The notes: a model not told the origin generated them from the letters alone. A stretch of DNA of 21,755 bases from an uncultured Prochlorococcus sp. (GCA_902572065.1 CACGEL010000013.1:1-21755); one strand, 5' to 3'; counted from the stretch's first letter, positions 6,035 through 15,897 are shown. A program made the numbers and translations.

Positions 6035-6841
6035 TTAGGAATAACCACTAATTACAAATTTTGGGAAAAGATCATTTTTATCAATCCTTTTAAAAATAGT
6101 TTCTTTATATACAGAATTAACAAAACATAAGCCATTAGCTGGTGCCGATTCGCGAACATCATGTTTTTTTAGACAAAACCATCTATCTTTAAAAATTTCT
6201 GGTGATATTTTCTTTTCTCCTACTAAAACAAGTTGACCAACTATTGAACGCACCATTCCATAAAGAAAACCAGTAGCTTTTATATCTATTAATATCAAAT
6301 CCTCCAATCTCTCTATTTCTATTGATTTGATTGTTGTTATAGAGGTTGATCTATTACTTCCACTCTTTTGAAAAGCAAAAAAATCATGCTCTCCAACCAT
6401 TCCATTTGAAGCATTTAGCATTGAAAACTCATCTAGAGATTTTTGATATCTGTGCCATGACCACTTATTTAAAAATAAATTAGGGATCTTACTATTATTA
6501 ATTACGTATCGATAATGTCTATAAACCGCAGAATAACAGGCATGCCAACTATTTTTCACCTCTACTGATTCTAAGATTCTAATGGTCGGAGGTAATCTAC
6601 TATTTAATACATCTGCATATCGATTAGCTGGGATTACAAAATCAATATCAAAATGAACAACTTGGCCAGATGCATGAACTCCCGCATCTGTTCTACCTGC
6701 AGCAAATGTTTTAATTATTTGATTTGATACTTTGAAAAGAGCATCTTCTAATATCTGTTGAACACCAAGTGCATTTTTCTGTCTTTGCCAACCAGAAAAA
6801 TAAGATCCATCATATTGGATTATTAAAGCTACTCTTTTCAA
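6035..6841 (-). CDS. truA: tRNA pseudouridine(38-40) synthase
   Basis: A 268-residue enzyme that converts uridines 38-40 of the tRNA anticodon arm to pseudouridine. The signature AAGRTDAGVHASGQVVHFD carries the catalytic Asp52. N-terminal IIQYDGSYFSGWQRQ and later GFLYGMVRSIVGQLVLVG (about 194-211) are family hallmarks. Length is normal. The start is TTG (6841-6839), preceded two codons earlier by an in-frame TAA, with no ATG nearby, so the TTG is well constrained. It follows rplQ after 46 bases and precedes rplM, an arrangement also known in other cyanobacteria. Confidence 0.95.
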   Translation of the reverse strand: MKRVALIIQYDGSYFSGWQRQKNALGVQQILEDALFKVSNQIIKTFAAGRTDAGVHASGQVVHFDIDFVIPANRYADVLNSRLPPTIRILESVEVKNSWHACYSAVYRHYRYVINNSKIPNLFLNKWSWHRYQKSLDEFSMLNASNGMVGEHDFFAFQKSGSNRSTSITTIKSIEIERLEDLILIDIKATGFLYGMVRSIVGQLVLVGEKKISPEIFKDRWFCLKKHDVRESAPANGLCFVNSVYKETIFKRIDKNDLFPKFVISGYS

Positions 6842-6887
6842 AAGTTATATTTTATCTTGTTTATTTCAAATATTTATTTCTTTATTT

Positions 6888-7238
6888 TTAAACAAGTTCA
6901 ATAATAGCCATTTGCGCATTATCTCCTTTTCTTGCAACAGTGCGAACTATTCTTGTATAACCACCATTTCTATCACCATATCTTTCTTGGGCTTTTTCGA
7001 ATAATGAATGCACTAAATTCTTGTCATAAATATATCCCATAGCTCTTCTTCTAGCAGATAAAGTTCCCTCTTTTGCTAAGGAGATCATTCTTTCAGTTTC
7101 ATTTCTTAGAGCCTTAGCTCTAGCTTTAGTGGTGGTTACTCGACCCTCTCTAATAAGTTGAGTAGTTAAGCCTCTAAGAAGAGCTTTTCTTTGATCCGCT
7201 GGTTTGCTTAAAAGAGGGATTCTAAGTTGATGTCTCAT
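6888..7238 (-). CDS. rplQ: Ribosomal protein bL17
   Basis: A 116-residue large-subunit protein near the exit tunnel. The N-terminal MRHQ...[15 protein letters not shown] and the following helix [27 protein letters not shown] match the family. The C-terminal half holds [14 protein letters not shown] and ends MAIIELV. Length equals the compact bacterial form. It starts 15 bases after the rpoA stop, the standard end of the alpha operon. Confidence 0.97.
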   Translation of the reverse strand: MRHQLRIPLLSKPADQRKALLRGLTTQLIREGRVTTTKARAKALRNETERMISLAKEGTLSARRRAMGYIYDKNLVHSLFEKAQERYGDRNGGYTRIVRTVARKGDNAQMAIIELV

Positions 7239-7253
7239 AATCTCAATAGTTTT

Positions 7254-8192
7254 TTACACAGATGTCCTGCTTTGTGGGATTGAAATACCTATTCGCTCAA
7301 GAGCTTCAATAACCTCATCTGCAGATTTTGAGCCAAAGTTCTTAATTTCTAAAAGATCTTCATAACTAAATCCCATTAAATCTGAAACAGAATTAACTTG
7401 AGCTCTCTTCAAGCAATTATATGCTCTAACAGACAAGTTTAGTTCTTCTAATGGGATTTGAGCTTCAGGAGATGGTTCTGGCTCTTCAGGTATTTCTTCA
7501 ACCATTGTAACAGTCGCTAGTGGCTGGAAAAGTTCAATTAACTGATTTGCAGCTTCTGCAATTGCATCATCAGGGCTAGTTGAGCCATCTGTTACAACTT
7601 CCATTTTTAATCTTTCTCTACCAGTTCCTCCCTCAGCTACAGCAGTTTCATCTATTGAGAAATTAACTCTCTTTACAGGCATGAATACAGCATCAATTTG
7701 AAGCAAATCAATAGCTGTAGTTTCTTGGTTTCTGCGATCTACAGGTCTATAACCTACACCTCTTTCTACATGGATTTCAAGCTCTAGATTATGACCTTCT
7801 TGAATAGTAGCAATAGGCTTATCGCCATCAACAATTTCAACTTGCGAGGAAAATTGTATATCATTTGCCTTAACTTCCATTGGACCATTAACAACTAATC
7901 TTCCAATTTCAAGCTCTGGGTTCGAACTATTAATAGAAAGCTGCTTACAGTTCAAAAGAATATCTAGAACGTCTTCTCTAACACCTGGGATGGTGGCATA
8001 TTCATGATTAATTCCTGCAATTCTTACAGCAGTAACAGCACTTCCTTCAAGTCCTCCCATAAGAACTCTTCTTAAAGAGTTACCGAGAGTAGTAGCTTGT
8101 CCTCTTTCTAAAGGGCCAATTAAAAATGTTCCTGTTTGGGAGCGATCATTTGCTATTTGATGATCGATTCTGTCAATCTGGTATTGCAACAC
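7254..8192 (-). CDS. rpoA: RNA polymerase alpha subunit
   Basis: A 312-residue subunit that nucleates core polymerase assembly. The N-terminal dimerisation domain (about 1-228) contains [20 protein letters not shown] and [14 protein letters not shown]. An acidic Pro/Glu linker (about 231-249) leads to the C-terminal domain, whose [12 protein letters not shown] carries Arg256, the counterpart of the DNA- and activator-contacting Arg265 of E. coli, followed by the helix-hairpin-helix [15 protein letters not shown]. Start is GTG (8192-8190) with no Shine-Dalgarno; no ATG lies close by. It sits between rpsK and rplQ as usual. Confidence 0.98.
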   Translation of the reverse strand: MLQYQIDRIDHQIANDRSQTGTFLIGPLERGQATTLGNSLRRVLMGGLEGSAVTAVRIAGINHEYATIPGVREDVLDILLNCKQLSINSSNPELEIGRLVVNGPMEVKANDIQFSSQVEIVDGDKPIATIQEGHNLELEIHVERGVGYRPVDRRNQETTAIDLLQIDAVFMPVKRVNFSIDETAVAEGGTGRERLKMEVVTDGSTSPDDAIAEAANQLIELFQPLATVTMVEEIPEEPEPSPEAQIPLEELNLSVRAYNCLKRAQVNSVSDLMGFSYEDLLEIKNFGSKSADEVIEALERIGISIPQSRTSV

Positions 8193-8242
8193 GGAAAAAA
8201 AGGTTGAAAGTTTGGTTGGGGTGGGATGAAAATGGTTAAGTT

Positions 8243-8635
8243 CTAAACGCGTCTACGTTTAGGTCTTCTACATCCATTATGAGGTAATGGAGTTACATCT
8301 CTTATTAGAGTTATTTCTAAACCGGCAACTTGTAAAGCTCTTATGGCGGTTTCCCTACCTGAGCCAGGACCTCTAACTAATACTTCTATTTGTCTCATCC
8401 CTTGGTCAAGCGCTCTTTTAGCTGCTGCTTCGGCAGCTGTTTGAGCAGCAAATGGGGTACCTTTTCTAGCACCTTTAAATCCACTTGCTCCGGCAGAAGA
8501 CCAAGAAATTACATGACCTGAAGTATCACTAATAGATACGATAGTGTTATTAAAGGTACTTTGAATATGTACTACACCATTTGGTACATTTTTCTTGGAT
8601 TTCTTTGACCCTGTTTTTTTTACTGGAGCTGCCAT
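8243..8635 (-). CDS. rpsK: Ribosomal protein uS11
   Basis: A 130-residue small-subunit platform protein near the mRNA exit. After a Lys-rich start it shows [39 protein letters not shown] and the highly conserved C-terminus [21 protein letters not shown]. Length is normal. It lies between rpsM (44 bases upstream) and rpoA. No Shine-Dalgarno precedes the ATG. Confidence 0.98.
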   Translation of the reverse strand: MAAPVKKTGSKKSKKNVPNGVVHIQSTFNNTIVSISDTSGHVISWSSAGASGFKGARKGTPFAAQTAAEAAAKRALDQGMRQIEVLVRGPGSGRETAIRALQVAGLEITLIRDVTPLPHNGCRRPKRRRV

Positions 8636-8679
8636 AAAAGTTTAGATAAATGAGTTAAGTTTCTTTTAAGATATATTAA

Positions 8680-9045
8680 TTATTTTTTTCTTCCTGCAAC
8701 TGTTTTTCTTGATCCTCTTCTTGTTCTAGCATTAGTTCTTGTTCTCTGACCTCTTACAGGTAGACTCATTCTATGTCTCCTGCCTCTAATACAGCCAATA
8801 TCTTGCAAGCGTTTTAAAGCCATTCCCTCTTGCCTGCGTAAATCTCCCTCTACAGTAAAATCTTCTGCAGCAACTCTCAATTTTTGAACATCACTATCTG
8901 ATAAATCTTTTACACGAATATCAGGATTAACTCCAGTATTCGAAAGGATTAATTTTGATCTTGTCAGACCAATTCCATAGATGTATGTGAGTGCAATTTC
9001 AACTCGTTTTTCACGAGGTATGTCAATTCCTGCAATCCTGGCCAC
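8680..9045 (-). CDS. rpsM: Ribosomal protein uS13
   Basis: A 121-residue head protein of the small subunit contacting the large subunit and P-site tRNA. The N-terminus [25 protein letters not shown], the middle [42 protein letters not shown] block and the basic tail are all typical. The start is GTG (9045-9043), directly before the invariant ARIAG; no Shine-Dalgarno is seen. It follows rpmJ by 43 bases. Confidence 0.98.
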   Translation of the reverse strand: MARIAGIDIPREKRVEIALTYIYGIGLTRSKLILSNTGVNPDIRVKDLSDSDVQKLRVAAEDFTVEGDLRRQEGMALKRLQDIGCIRGRRHRMSLPVRGQRTRTNARTRRGSRKTVAGRKK

Positions 9046-9088
9046 TTGTTTGAATGAGTAAAAGGTTTTTAAAAAATTTCATCAAAGA

Positions 9089-9205
9089 TTAACCTTGACG
9101 TTGTTTGTGTCTAGGGCTCGCGGTGCAAATAACCATTACCCTACCATGTCTACGAATAACGCGACATTTGTCACACATCTTTTTTACTGAGGCTCTAACC
9201 TTCAT
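9089..9205 (-). CDS. rpmJ: Ribosomal protein bL36, zinc-ligand-retaining
   Basis: A 38-residue basic protein beginning [19 protein letters not shown] and ending [10 protein letters not shown]. The four zinc ligands of the classical form are present: Cys11, Cys14, Cys27 and His33. ATG 9205-9203 and TAA 9091-9089 bound it. It lies between adk (44 bases upstream) and rpsM, the conserved place. In other cyanobacteria infA can sit just before it; the 44-base gap leaves no room here. Confidence 0.96.
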   Translation of the reverse strand: MKVRASVKKMCDKCRVIRRHGRVMVICTASPRHKQRQG

Positions 9206-9249
9206 TAGGTTCTCTTATAAAAATGTTAATTCTATATTCTACATCATCA

Positions 9250-9798
9250 TCAAGCCATTTTTCTTTTTATATCAGCAGAAATTGTTTTTAGATCTCTATC
9301 AGCTTTTATGTTCACTAATAAAGAGAGATTTGTATAGTGTTCAATCAACGGTTCTGTAGTTTCCTTATAAATTTTTAATCTTGTTTTAATTATTTCTTCA
9401 TTATCATCTTTTCTACCCCTAAGAAGTAATCTCTTAACCAAAACTTCATCTGGGATATCTAAATAAAATACTTTTTCTAAAGGTTGATTTATATTTTTTA
9501 AGACATAATTTAAAGAATTCGCTTGAGACAAATTCCTAGGATAACCATCTAAAATCCAACCTTTATTATCTTTGTCAAGATTCTTTTTAACTATTTCTAA
9601 TACAAGTTGATCACTTACAAGTTGGCCCTTATTCATAATATCTTTTACTTGTCTACCCAAATCAGTATGCAATTCAATTTCTTTTCTTAATAATTCTCCG
9701 GTCGATAAATGTAAATAAGAATTAGCTTCACTCAATAATGCAGCTTGAGTACCTTTACCTGCTCCAGGTGGCCCTAAAAATAATAAATGTTTTTTCAT
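9250..9798 (-). CDS. adk: Adenylate kinase
   Basis: A 182-residue enzyme balancing ATP, ADP and AMP. The P-loop GPPGAGKGT is at residues 9-17, the AMP-binding STGELLR at 32-38, and LDGYPRNL at 83-90. The LID is reduced to a short loop around [12 protein letters not shown] (125-136), so this is the short-LID form without zinc cysteines. The start ATG shares one base with the secY stop (TAATG), implying translational coupling. The secY-adk pairing is common in bacterial spc operons. Confidence 0.97.
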   Translation of the reverse strand: MKKHLLFLGPPGAGKGTQAALLSEANSYLHLSTGELLRKEIELHTDLGRQVKDIMNKGQLVSDQLVLEIVKKNLDKDNKGWILDGYPRNLSQANSLNYVLKNINQPLEKVFYLDIPDEVLVKRLLLRGRKDDNEEIIKTRLKIYKETTEPLIEHYTNLSLLVNIKADRDLKTISADIKRKMA

Positions 9799-11117
9799 TA
9801 GTTATTAACCAGTCCCTCATATCTTTGAGATATGACATAAGTTTGAATTTGTTTAGCAGTATCAATCGCAACTCCTACAAGAATTAAAAGCGAAGTTGCT
9901 CCTAAACCCTGAAAAGTTTGAACATTAGTTGCTCTTTCTACAGCAGCAGGAATTATAGCTACCGAACCTAAAAATAATCCTCCTAATAGTGTCAACCTAT
10001 TTTGAATACCTGACAAGTAATTTGCTGTATTAGATCCCGGTCTTACACCTGGGATAGCAACTCCACCTTTTTTTAAATTTGACGCCACATCAACTGGATT
10101 GATAGTTAGAGAGGCATAAAAATATGAAAAGCCTAAAATCAAAGCAAAAAAAGTTAAGGCATAGGGCCATGGATTAGAGGATCCGGGATTTAAACTTCCG
10201 GCTAATTTGATCAGAATTGGATTGCCAGTAACATTTGCTACTGTTATTGGAAGAAATATTAAGGCAGAGGCAAAGATTATTGGCATAACTCCTCCAGCGT
10301 TTAACTTTAAGGGTAGATAACTTTGCCTTGTTGGAAGTAGTGATGCATTTCCTATCTGTCTTTTAGCACTAACAATTGGGATACGTCGAGCACCTTCTTG
10401 AACAAAAATTATTCCCACAATTGTTAGTAAAAAGACTCCAAGTAAAACAGCTATTCCTAAGACATCTCCACGATCACCAGTTTGAGCCTTTTCAATAGTT
10501 GAACTTAAGGCTTTTGGTAATGTGGCAACAATATTTAGGAAGATCACTAATGATGCTCCTTGACCTATACCTTTTTCTGTAATAATTTCGCTAAACCACA
10601 TTACTATCATTGATCCAGTTACTAGAGCAATAGATGTTTGCAAAACAAAAGCAGTTTCGCTAATACCTTCGATTGCATACTGTCTAAGAATTAAAGAAAA
10701 TATTATACTTTGCAAAAATCCCCATCCTAAAGAGACATATCTGGTTATCTGAGCAATTTTTCTTCTACCTGCTTCTCCCTCATTTTTCTGTAAATCCTCA
10801 AGAACAGGCAAAGAGGCAGTCAAAAGTTGAATAATAATTGAAGCGTTAATAAATGGTAAAATCCCAAGTGCAAATATTCCTAAAGTTGAAATTCCTCCCC
10901 CAGTAAAAATATCTAGAAAACCTATTAATTGACCACCTTGATCTATAAAACTTTTAAAAGCAACTCTATCTATCCCAGGCATTGGGATGTAAATACCTAA
11001 TCGAACCAAAAGTAGAAGTCCTAACGTTGTTAAAACTCTATTTCTTAACTCTTTATTTAAAAATAATTGAGAGATTATCTCTGAGGCACTGGGATTTCTA
11101 CTTTTTTTAATTAACAT
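9798..11117 (-). CDS. secY: Protein translocase subunit SecY
   Basis: A 439-residue membrane channel exporting and inserting proteins in the plasma or thylakoid membrane. About ten hydrophobic segments are visible. The N-terminal [19 protein letters not shown], plug-region [27 protein letters not shown] (split here for reading only) and the later RRIPI plus [12 protein letters not shown] loops are family hallmarks. Length is typical. It follows rplO by 33 bases in the spc order. ATG 11117-11115 has no Shine-Dalgarno. Confidence 0.98.
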   Translation of the reverse strand: MLIKKSRNPSASEIISQLFLNKELRNRVLTTLGLLLLVRLGIYIPMPGIDRVAFKSFIDQGGQLIGFLDIFTGGGISTLGIFALGILPFINASIIIQLLTASLPVLEDLQKNEGEAGRRKIAQITRYVSLGWGFLQSIIFSLILRQYAIEGISETAFVLQTSIALVTGSMIVMWFSEIITEKGIGQGASLVIFLNIVATLPKALSSTIEKAQTGDRGDVLGIAVLLGVFLLTIVGIIFVQEGARRIPIVSAKRQIGNASLLPTRQSYLPLKLNAGGVMPIIFASALIFLPITVANVTGNPILIKLAGSLNPGSSNPWPYALTFFALILGFSYFYASLTINPVDVASNLKKGGVAIPGVRPGSNTANYLSGIQNRLTLLGGLFLGSVAIIPAAVERATNVQTFQGLGATSLLILVGVAIDTAKQIQTYVISQRYEGLVNN

Positions 11118-11150
11118 CGATAAGTGAAATTAAATTTTTAATTAAATTTA

Positions 11151-11606
11151 TTAATTATTAAGAAATTCGCATGATCCACCTGCAGCCTCTATTTTCTCTT
11201 GAGCAACTTTAGTGAATGCATGAGCTTGAACTTTTAATTTAACTTTAACTTCTCCATTACCTAAAATTTTGAGCGGGAATTTTGGTTTAAACAACAACTT
11301 TTTCTTCACAAGTGAATCTATATTGACAGTTTCATTGTCTTTAAATTCACTTAATTTGCTTAGATTCACGATTGAAAAGTTTTTTTGATTAATAATTTCA
11401 AAATGCTTTAATTTGGGAACTCTTCTATAAAGAGGCATTTGGCCACCCTCAAATCCAGGACGTGTGGGTCTACCAGATCGTGATTTCTGTCCTCTCATAC
11501 CAAAACCACAAGAAGCACCCTGCCCAGCTGCGATACCCCTACCTTTTCTTAATTTTTTCTTTCTAGAACCAAAATTTGATTTTAGGTTGTTTAATGTTGA
11601 AGTCAT
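11151..11606 (-). CDS. rplO: Ribosomal protein uL15
   Basis: A 151-residue large-subunit protein. The Gly-rich N-terminus [20 protein letters not shown] and [20 protein letters not shown] are diagnostic, followed by [12 protein letters not shown] and the C-terminal [10 protein letters not shown] fold with a GGSCEFLNN end. I start it at ATG 11606, because the only earlier candidate is a TTG overlapping the rpsE stop. rpmD (uL30), which lies between rpsE and rplO in E. coli, is absent here, as is usual in cyanobacteria. Confidence 0.96.
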   Translation of the reverse strand: MTSTLNNLKSNFGSRKKKLRKGRGIAAGQGASCGFGMRGQKSRSGRPTRPGFEGGQMPLYRRVPKLKHFEIINQKNFSIVNLSKLSEFKDNETVNIDSLVKKKLLFKPKFPLKILGNGEVKVKLKVQAHAFTKVAQEKIEAAGGSCEFLNN

Positions 11607-11611
11607 AATTT

Positions 11612-12232
11612 TCAAGAATAAAGCTGTTCAAGAGAAATGCCTCTTTCCCTAGAGGCGGATTTGTGGGTTCTTAATTGAGAGAGTGCGACCATTGCGGCTC
11701 TCGCGTTATTCAAAGGAGTCTTACTACCTAATCTTTTAGCTAAAACATTTTTTATGCCTGCTAATTCTAAAACTGTCCTTATTGAACCTCCTGCAATTAC
11801 CCCAGTACCTGGAGCAGCAGGTCTAATAAGTACATTAGCAGCTCCGTCTCTGCCTTTAGATAAAGTAGGTATTGAATTATTTGGAGTTAAAGGGACTCTA
11901 ACAAGATGTTTTTTTCCATCTGATACTCCTTTTTTTACTGCTCCAATAACATCTCCTGCTTTCCCGACCCCTACACCTACTTGCCCTTTCTCATTACCAA
12001 CCACAACAATTGCTCTAAAACTCATTTTTTTTCCACCTTTTACAGTTTTAGATACCCTTCTAATTTGAACAACTCTTTCTTGCCACTCAGAATCTCTCTC
12101 ATTTTTAGAATCACCTCTTCGATTTCTTTTTCGATCATTATTACGGTTACCTTTCCTTTGCTCATTAGAAATTGATTGAACTGCATCGTCAGTCTTTGAC
12201 TGATTTTCTTTTTTTGTTGGAGTGTCTGTCAT
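11612..12232 (-). CDS. rpsE: Ribosomal protein uS5 with long N-terminal extension
   Basis: A 206-residue small-subunit protein that helps maintain decoding accuracy. The conserved double-stranded RNA-binding-like core begins near residue 50 with [20 protein letters not shown] and continues through [21 protein letters not shown]. The C-terminal domain includes [22 protein letters not shown]. The first roughly 48 residues, rich in Asn, Asp, Lys and Arg, are an extension beyond the E. coli form (about 167 residues in total) and look disordered. The spc position between rplR and rplO is standard. Confidence 0.97.
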   Translation of the reverse strand: MTDTPTKKENQSKTDDAVQSISNEQRKGNRNNDRKRNRRGDSKNERDSEWQERVVQIRRVSKTVKGGKKMSFRAIVVVGNEKGQVGVGVGKAGDVIGAVKKGVSDGKKHLVRVPLTPNNSIPTLSKGRDGAANVLIRPAAPGTGVIAGGSIRTVLELAGIKNVLAKRLGSKTPLNNARAAMVALSQLRTHKSASRERGISLEQLYS

Positions 12233-12247
12233 GATAAAAATAAATAT

Positions 12248-12616
12248 TTAAAAATTCAAGCCTGAATCACGGGCTGCTTCAGCTAGAGCTTTGACTCTCC
12301 CATGATATAAATTTCCCCCTCGATCAAAAATTACTTCTTTGATACCTTTCTTGATTGCTCGTTTAGCTAATAACTTACCAACAATTGAAGAAGAACTGCA
12401 ATTAGAAGAAAGTTTGCCTGAATCTTCCTTGAGTTCTTTATCTAGGGTTGATGCTGAACATATAGTTTGTTGTGCATCATCATCAATAACTTGAGCATAA
12501 ATATGATTATTAGAGCGAAAAACAGCCAATCTTGGTCGAATTTTATTACCGATTAAGTATCTTCTTAATCTTTTATGACGTTTTTGAGTTTGAAGTTTCC
12601 TTGACATTTTAGCCAT
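12248..12616 (-). CDS. rplR: Ribosomal protein uL18
   Basis: A 122-residue 5S rRNA-binding protein. The basic start [12 protein letters not shown] is followed by [20 protein letters not shown] and the C-terminal [30 protein letters not shown], all diagnostic. Acting with uL5, it brings 5S rRNA to the central protuberance. It lies 14 bases after rplF and 15 before rpsE. No Shine-Dalgarno. Confidence 0.97.
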   Translation of the reverse strand: MAKMSRKLQTQKRHKRLRRYLIGNKIRPRLAVFRSNNHIYAQVIDDDAQQTICSASTLDKELKEDSGKLSSNCSSSSIVGKLLAKRAIKKGIKEVIFDRGGNLYHGRVKALAEAARDSGLNF

Positions 12617-12630
12617 GATTTTTAAAGCAA

Positions 12631-13170
12631 TTATTTTTTGCCGGATTTACCAGCTTTTCTGATGATTCTCTCACCTTGGTATTTAATACCTTTGCCTTTG
12701 TAAGGTTCTGGAGGTCTGATTGATCTGATTTTTGCTGCTTCGTTTCCAACAATTTCTTTGTCAATTCCAGATACAGTTACATTTGTATTACTTTCAACTT
12801 TGTATGTTATACCATCGGGGGGGGTCATTTCTACTGGATGACTATATCCAGCACTTACTACTAAAGTTTTTCCTTTAACTTGAGCTCTAGATCCAACACC
12901 CACTATCTCTAATTTCTTTGAGTATCCATCAGTTACTCCCTGGACCATGTTTGAAATTAATGTTCTACAAAGGCCATGCCTTTCCCTTGAATATCTTTTT
13001 GTGGTTGATGGTGTCACAATAATCTGATTTTCATTCTGGACAAAATTTACCCCTTCAGGCATGAGTCTTTTTAGTTCACCTTTTGGGCCCTTTACCGTAA
13101 TAATTAATCCATTAATATCAACAGATACCTTGTCTGGTATTTGAACTGGAGATTTTCCTATTCTTGACAT
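12631..13170 (-). CDS. rplF: Ribosomal protein uL6
   Basis: A 179-residue protein near the factor-binding site. The start [11 protein letters not shown], the middle [19 protein letters not shown] and the C-terminal [21 protein letters not shown] are typical. A clear AAGGAG precedes ATG by several bases. The gene contains an eight-base C run on its coding strand (G run at 12817-12824 on plus) within the codons for Thr-Pro-Pro, remarkable in AT-rich DNA; the frame is intact. Confidence 0.97.
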   Translation of the reverse strand: MSRIGKSPVQIPDKVSVDINGLIITVKGPKGELKRLMPEGVNFVQNENQIIVTPSTTKRYSRERHGLCRTLISNMVQGVTDGYSKKLEIVGVGSRAQVKGKTLVVSAGYSHPVEMTPPDGITYKVESNTNVTVSGIDKEIVGNEAAKIRSIRPPEPYKGKGIKYQGERIIRKAGKSGKK

Positions 13171-13182
13171 AATTAATTCTCC

Positions 13183-13584
13183 TTAATAAACATAACAAAG
13201 AATTTCCCCGCCGATGCCTTGTTTTCTTGCATCACGGTCACTCATTACACCCTTTGAGGTTGATACTATAGCAACTCCAAGCCCCCCAAGAACCTTTGGT
13301 AACCCCTTTGTATTTTTATAGACTCTCAATCCTGGCTTGCTAACTCTTTGCATTGATCTGATAGTAGGAAATTTGTTTTTTCCACTGTATTTAAGACCTA
13401 GAACTATTTTTGACTCATAGCCTTCCCCTTCCTCATTAATATCCGCTATGAATCCTTCTTTTTGCAGAACTTTAGCAATACTAAGAATCATTCTAGAAGC
13501 TGGAATTGAAGTTGATGTATGCTTCTTTTGACTCGCATTTCTTATACGAGTGAGCATATCTGAAATAGGATCGTGATTTGACAT
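13183..13584 (-). CDS. rpsH: Ribosomal protein uS8
   Basis: A 133-residue protein binding 16S rRNA helix 21. It starts with [13 protein letters not shown] and ends with [25 protein letters not shown], both diagnostic. In E. coli S8 also represses the spc operon by binding its mRNA just before rplE; a hairpin in that place is reported here separately. It follows rplE directly; rpsN, which separates them in E. coli, is absent. Confidence 0.97.
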   Translation of the reverse strand: MSNHDPISDMLTRIRNASQKKHTSTSIPASRMILSIAKVLQKEGFIADINEEGEGYESKIVLGLKYSGKNKFPTIRSMQRVSKPGLRVYKNTKGLPKVLGGLGVAIVSTSKGVMSDRDARKQGIGGEILCYVY

Positions 13585-13593
13585 GTTTATAAG

Positions 13594-14130
13594 TTAATTA
13601 CTAAAAGGCATTCCTAGCTCCTTCAGGAGAGCTTTACCCTCTTGATCAGTTGAAGCGCTTGTGACAATTGTTATGTCCATTCCTCTAATCGAATCAATTT
13701 TATCAAATGAGATTTCAGGGAATATTAATTGTTCTTTAACACCTAAAGTATAATTGCCTCTTCCATCAAAACTTCTAGGATTAACACCCCTGAAATCTCT
13801 TATTCTTGGCAATGCCAAATTTATGAATCTTTCTAAAAAAGAATACATCCTGTCACCCCTTAAGGTAACAGTACAACCAATAGGCATACCCTCTCTTATC
13901 TTAAAGCCTGCAATTGCTTTTTTAGCTCTTGTAACTAAAGCTTTTTGTCCAGTAATAGTTGCCATTTCATTTAAAGAGGCTTCTAGAGCCTTTGAATTCG
14001 AAGCAGCTTCTCCAAGACCTCTGTTGACGTTAACTTTAATAACCTTGGGGACTTGATGAATATTTTTAAGGCCAAGCTCTTTTAAAAGCTTAGGTCTTAT
14101 TGCTTCTTTGTAGCGAGTTTTAAGAGTCAT
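13594..14130 (-). CDS. rplE: Ribosomal protein uL5
   Basis: A 178-residue 5S rRNA-binding protein of the central protuberance that touches P-site tRNA. Blocks include [42 protein letters not shown], and [24 protein letters not shown]. Length matches the family. Unlike its closely packed neighbours it is preceded by a 75-base gap that contains a perfect 7-base-pair hairpin ending 13 bases before the ATG, which points to translational control. Confidence 0.97.
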   Translation of the reverse strand: MTLKTRYKEAIRPKLLKELGLKNIHQVPKVIKVNVNRGLGEAASNSKALEASLNEMATITGQKALVTRAKKAIAGFKIREGMPIGCTVTLRGDRMYSFLERFINLALPRIRDFRGVNPRSFDGRGNYTLGVKEQLIFPEISFDKIDSIRGMDITIVTSASTDQEGKALLKELGMPFSN

Positions 14131-14143
14131 GATTTTTTAAATT

Positions 14144-14165
14144 AATTCTGGTCTTTGTCAGAATT
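14144..14165 (-). promoter_or_regulatory. Hairpin in rplX-rplE gap, candidate S8 operator
   Basis: AATTCTG and CAGAATT pair perfectly over seven bases around an 8-base loop (14151-14158). On the mRNA the stem ends 13 bases before the rplE start codon. In E. coli the spc operon is repressed by S8 binding at this same rplX-rplE junction. I do not see the S8 helix-21 mimic itself, so the role is inferred from position only. Confidence 0.45.
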
Positions 14166-14205
14166 GTGTAATAAGAAAATTGAAATCTCGTTTTGGATGA
14201 AAAAT

Positions 14206-14562
14206 TTAATCAATTAGTTCACCAGTTTTTTTTAATCTCCTTTTTTTTACCCCCTCTTTATCAATAAAAAATTCTATTTTACTTACTTGATTTTTATCCT
14301 TTGAAAAAAACATTACATTTGAAGCATGCAAGGATGCTTCTTCTGTCAATATCCTCCCACTTTCTCCTTCTTGAGTAGGTTTAACATGTTTTGTTCTAAG
14401 ATTTATTCCCTTAACTACAACTCTATTTTCTAAAGGGATAGTTTTTAAAACTTCACCAGTCTTGCCCTTTTCTTTCCCATTAATAACTTTTACTAAGTCT
14501 CCTGTTTTGATTCTCATTTTTACTCGTTTGGTATTTTTCTTTTTTTTAAGTGAATCCAACAT
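14206..14562 (-). CDS. rplX: Ribosomal protein uL24
   Basis: A 118-residue assembly-initiator protein of the large subunit. The KOW motif is seen in [20 protein letters not shown], followed by [18 protein letters not shown] and the C-terminal [12 protein letters not shown]. The first 15 residues form a Lys-rich extension. I keep ATG 14562 because GGAGG lies about ten bases upstream, inside the last codons of rplN; a start at residue 16 would ignore it. It abuts the rplN stop with no gap. Confidence 0.96.
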   Translation of the reverse strand: MLDSLKKKKNTKRVKMRIKTGDLVKVINGKEKGKTGEVLKTIPLENRVVVKGINLRTKHVKPTQEGESGRILTEEASLHASNVMFFSKDKNQVSKIEFFIDKEGVKKRRLKKTGELID

Positions 14563-14928
14563 TTAAATAACCTCCGGAGCTAAAGAAACAATCTTTGTGA
14601 AATTCTTATCACGTAATTCCCTTGCTACAGGGCCAAAGACTCTAGTACCTTTTGGATTTTTGTCTTCATTAATCAAAACTGCTGCATTGTCATCAAAACG
14701 TATAGAGTTGCCTGTATTTCTTCTTAAAGTATGTCTTGTCCTAACAATAACTGCTTTAACTACATCTGATTTTTTAACTCCCATATTTGGTAATGCATCT
14801 TTTACTGAAGCAACTACAACATCTCCTACATGAGCATATCTTCTATTTGAACCTAAAACCCTTATGCATTGAAGTCTTTTGGCCCCGCTGTTATCAGCAA
14901 CAGCTAAATAAGTTTCCTGTTGAATCAT
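14563..14928 (-). CDS. rplN: Ribosomal protein uL14
   Basis: A 121-residue intersubunit-bridge protein. It begins [19 protein letters not shown] and contains [14 protein letters not shown] and the C-terminal [12 protein letters not shown] block. The start overlaps the rpsQ stop by four bases, and GGAGG sits in the end of rpsQ. Its own last codons (Pro-Glu-Val-Ile) supply the Shine-Dalgarno for rplX. Confidence 0.98.
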   Translation of the reverse strand: MIQQETYLAVADNSGAKRLQCIRVLGSNRRYAHVGDVVVASVKDALPNMGVKKSDVVKAVIVRTRHTLRRNTGNSIRFDDNAAVLINEDKNPKGTRVFGPVARELRDKNFTKIVSLAPEVI

Positions 14929-15191
14929 TTTTTATCCTCCTTATTTTTTATTGTTTTGTTTAGAATTTCCTCTATTGCCCATCGTTTATGAGCACTTAAA
15001 GGTCTAGTTTCTTTAATTTTAACTCGATCTCCGAGAACACATGTATTTTCTGGATCATGCGCCTTATAGCGAGTAGTTTTGCTTACAATTTTTTTATAAG
15101 TTGGATGTGGGTATCTATTGATAACGGCAACAACAACTGTTTTGTCCATTTTGTCGCTTACAACAGTACCAATTCTTTCTTTAAGTGCCAT
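14925..15191 (-). CDS. rpsQ: Ribosomal protein uS17
   Basis: An 88-residue OB-fold protein that binds 16S rRNA early in assembly. [40 protein letters not shown] and the [11 protein letters not shown] loop are diagnostic. The C-terminal tail KNKEDKK is encoded by bases that also form AAGGAGG for rplN. It begins eight bases after rpmC. Confidence 0.97.
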   Translation of the reverse strand: MALKERIGTVVSDKMDKTVVVAVINRYPHPTYKKIVSKTTRYKAHDPENTCVLGDRVKIKETRPLSAHKRWAIEEILNKTIKNKEDKK

Positions 15192-15199
15192 AGGAATAA

Positions 15200-15418
15200 T
15201 TAATCAGGGGTTTTTTGAGAAGTGGATTGACTTTTACTAAGAGTAAGTAATTGTGCAACTTGTTTCTTGATGATTTTAAATTTATGAGTTTCATTAAGCT
15301 GTCTTGTAGCTTGTTTAAACCTCAAGTCGAAGAGATCTTTTCGTAATTGATCAATTTTTTCATTAATTTCAGAAGAACTTAACTTTTTAAAGTCTTTCAT
15401 GGATTCTGAATTTTTCAT
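15200..15418 (-). CDS. rpmC: Ribosomal protein uL29
   Basis: A 72-residue two-helix protein at the tunnel exit, where signal recognition and trigger factors dock. The helix [35 protein letters not shown] (one helix and turn) is diagnostic in its [13 protein letters not shown] core. The ATG overlaps the rplP stop by four bases with GGAGG eight bases upstream, so the first Met is preferred over residue 7. Confidence 0.96.
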   Translation of the reverse strand: MKNSESMKDFKKLSSSEINEKIDQLRKDLFDLRFKQATRQLNETHKFKIIKKQVAQLLTLSKSQSTSQKTPD

Positions 15419-15897
15419 TTTTTAACCTCCTCTTTTGGTCCTTTATCAGTCTTCTCTTCTACTAATGAATGACTACTTACAATTTTATCAGTCGAAATAA
15501 ATTTTGTTTTAACAGGTAATTTATATTGGGCCAGGCGCATCGCTTCTTTGGCAATTTCTTCTGTAATCTCTTCACCACCCATTTCAAATAATATTCTTCC
15601 AGGTTTCACAACAGCAACCCAAAACTCAGGATTACCTTTTCCTGAACCCATTCTTGTTTCGGCGGGTCTCATAGTAACTGGTTTATCTGGAAAAATACGA
15701 ATCCATATTTTCCCTCCACGTTTTACATACCTAGTCATTGCTCTTCTACTAGCTTCTATCTGACGAGCAGTTACCCAACCACAATCTTGAGCTTGAAGTG
15801 CAAACTGACCAAAGGAAATAGTATTACCCTTGGAGGCAATTCCTTTCATTCTCCCTCTATGCTGTTTACGGAATTTAGTACGTTTTGGACTAAGCAT
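15415..15897 (-). CDS. rplP: Ribosomal protein uL16
   Basis: A 160-residue protein near the A-site and peptidyl transferase centre. [16 protein letters not shown], the central [21 protein letters not shown] loop with Arg82 (counterpart of the hydroxylated E. coli Arg81) and GRILFEMGG are diagnostic. About 24 polar residues extend the C-terminus beyond the E. coli length; its end (KEEVKK) encodes the Shine-Dalgarno of rpmC. AGGAGG precedes its own ATG. Confidence 0.97.
   Translation of the reverse strand: MLSPKRTKFRKQHRGRMKGIASKGNTISFGQFALQAQDCGWVTARQIEASRRAMTRYVKRGGKIWIRIFPDKPVTMRPAETRMGSGKGNPEFWVAVVKPGRILFEMGGEEITEEIAKEAMRLAQYKLPVKTKFISTDKIVSSHSLVEEKTDKGPKEEVKK

Noticed and set aside
11607..11615. 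Three-codon extension of rplO from TTG 11615
   Set aside because: It overlaps the rpsE stop, whereas an ATG directly before the family N-terminus is available.
11754..12068. 104-codon plus-strand open frame inside rpsE
   Set aside because: It is antisense to a well-conserved ribosomal protein, and its Pro/Thr/Phe-rich content is what a reversed rpsE frame gives.
12631..13170. rplF as a frameshifted pseudogene because of the C8 run
   Set aside because: The reading frame is complete and all conserved blocks are present.
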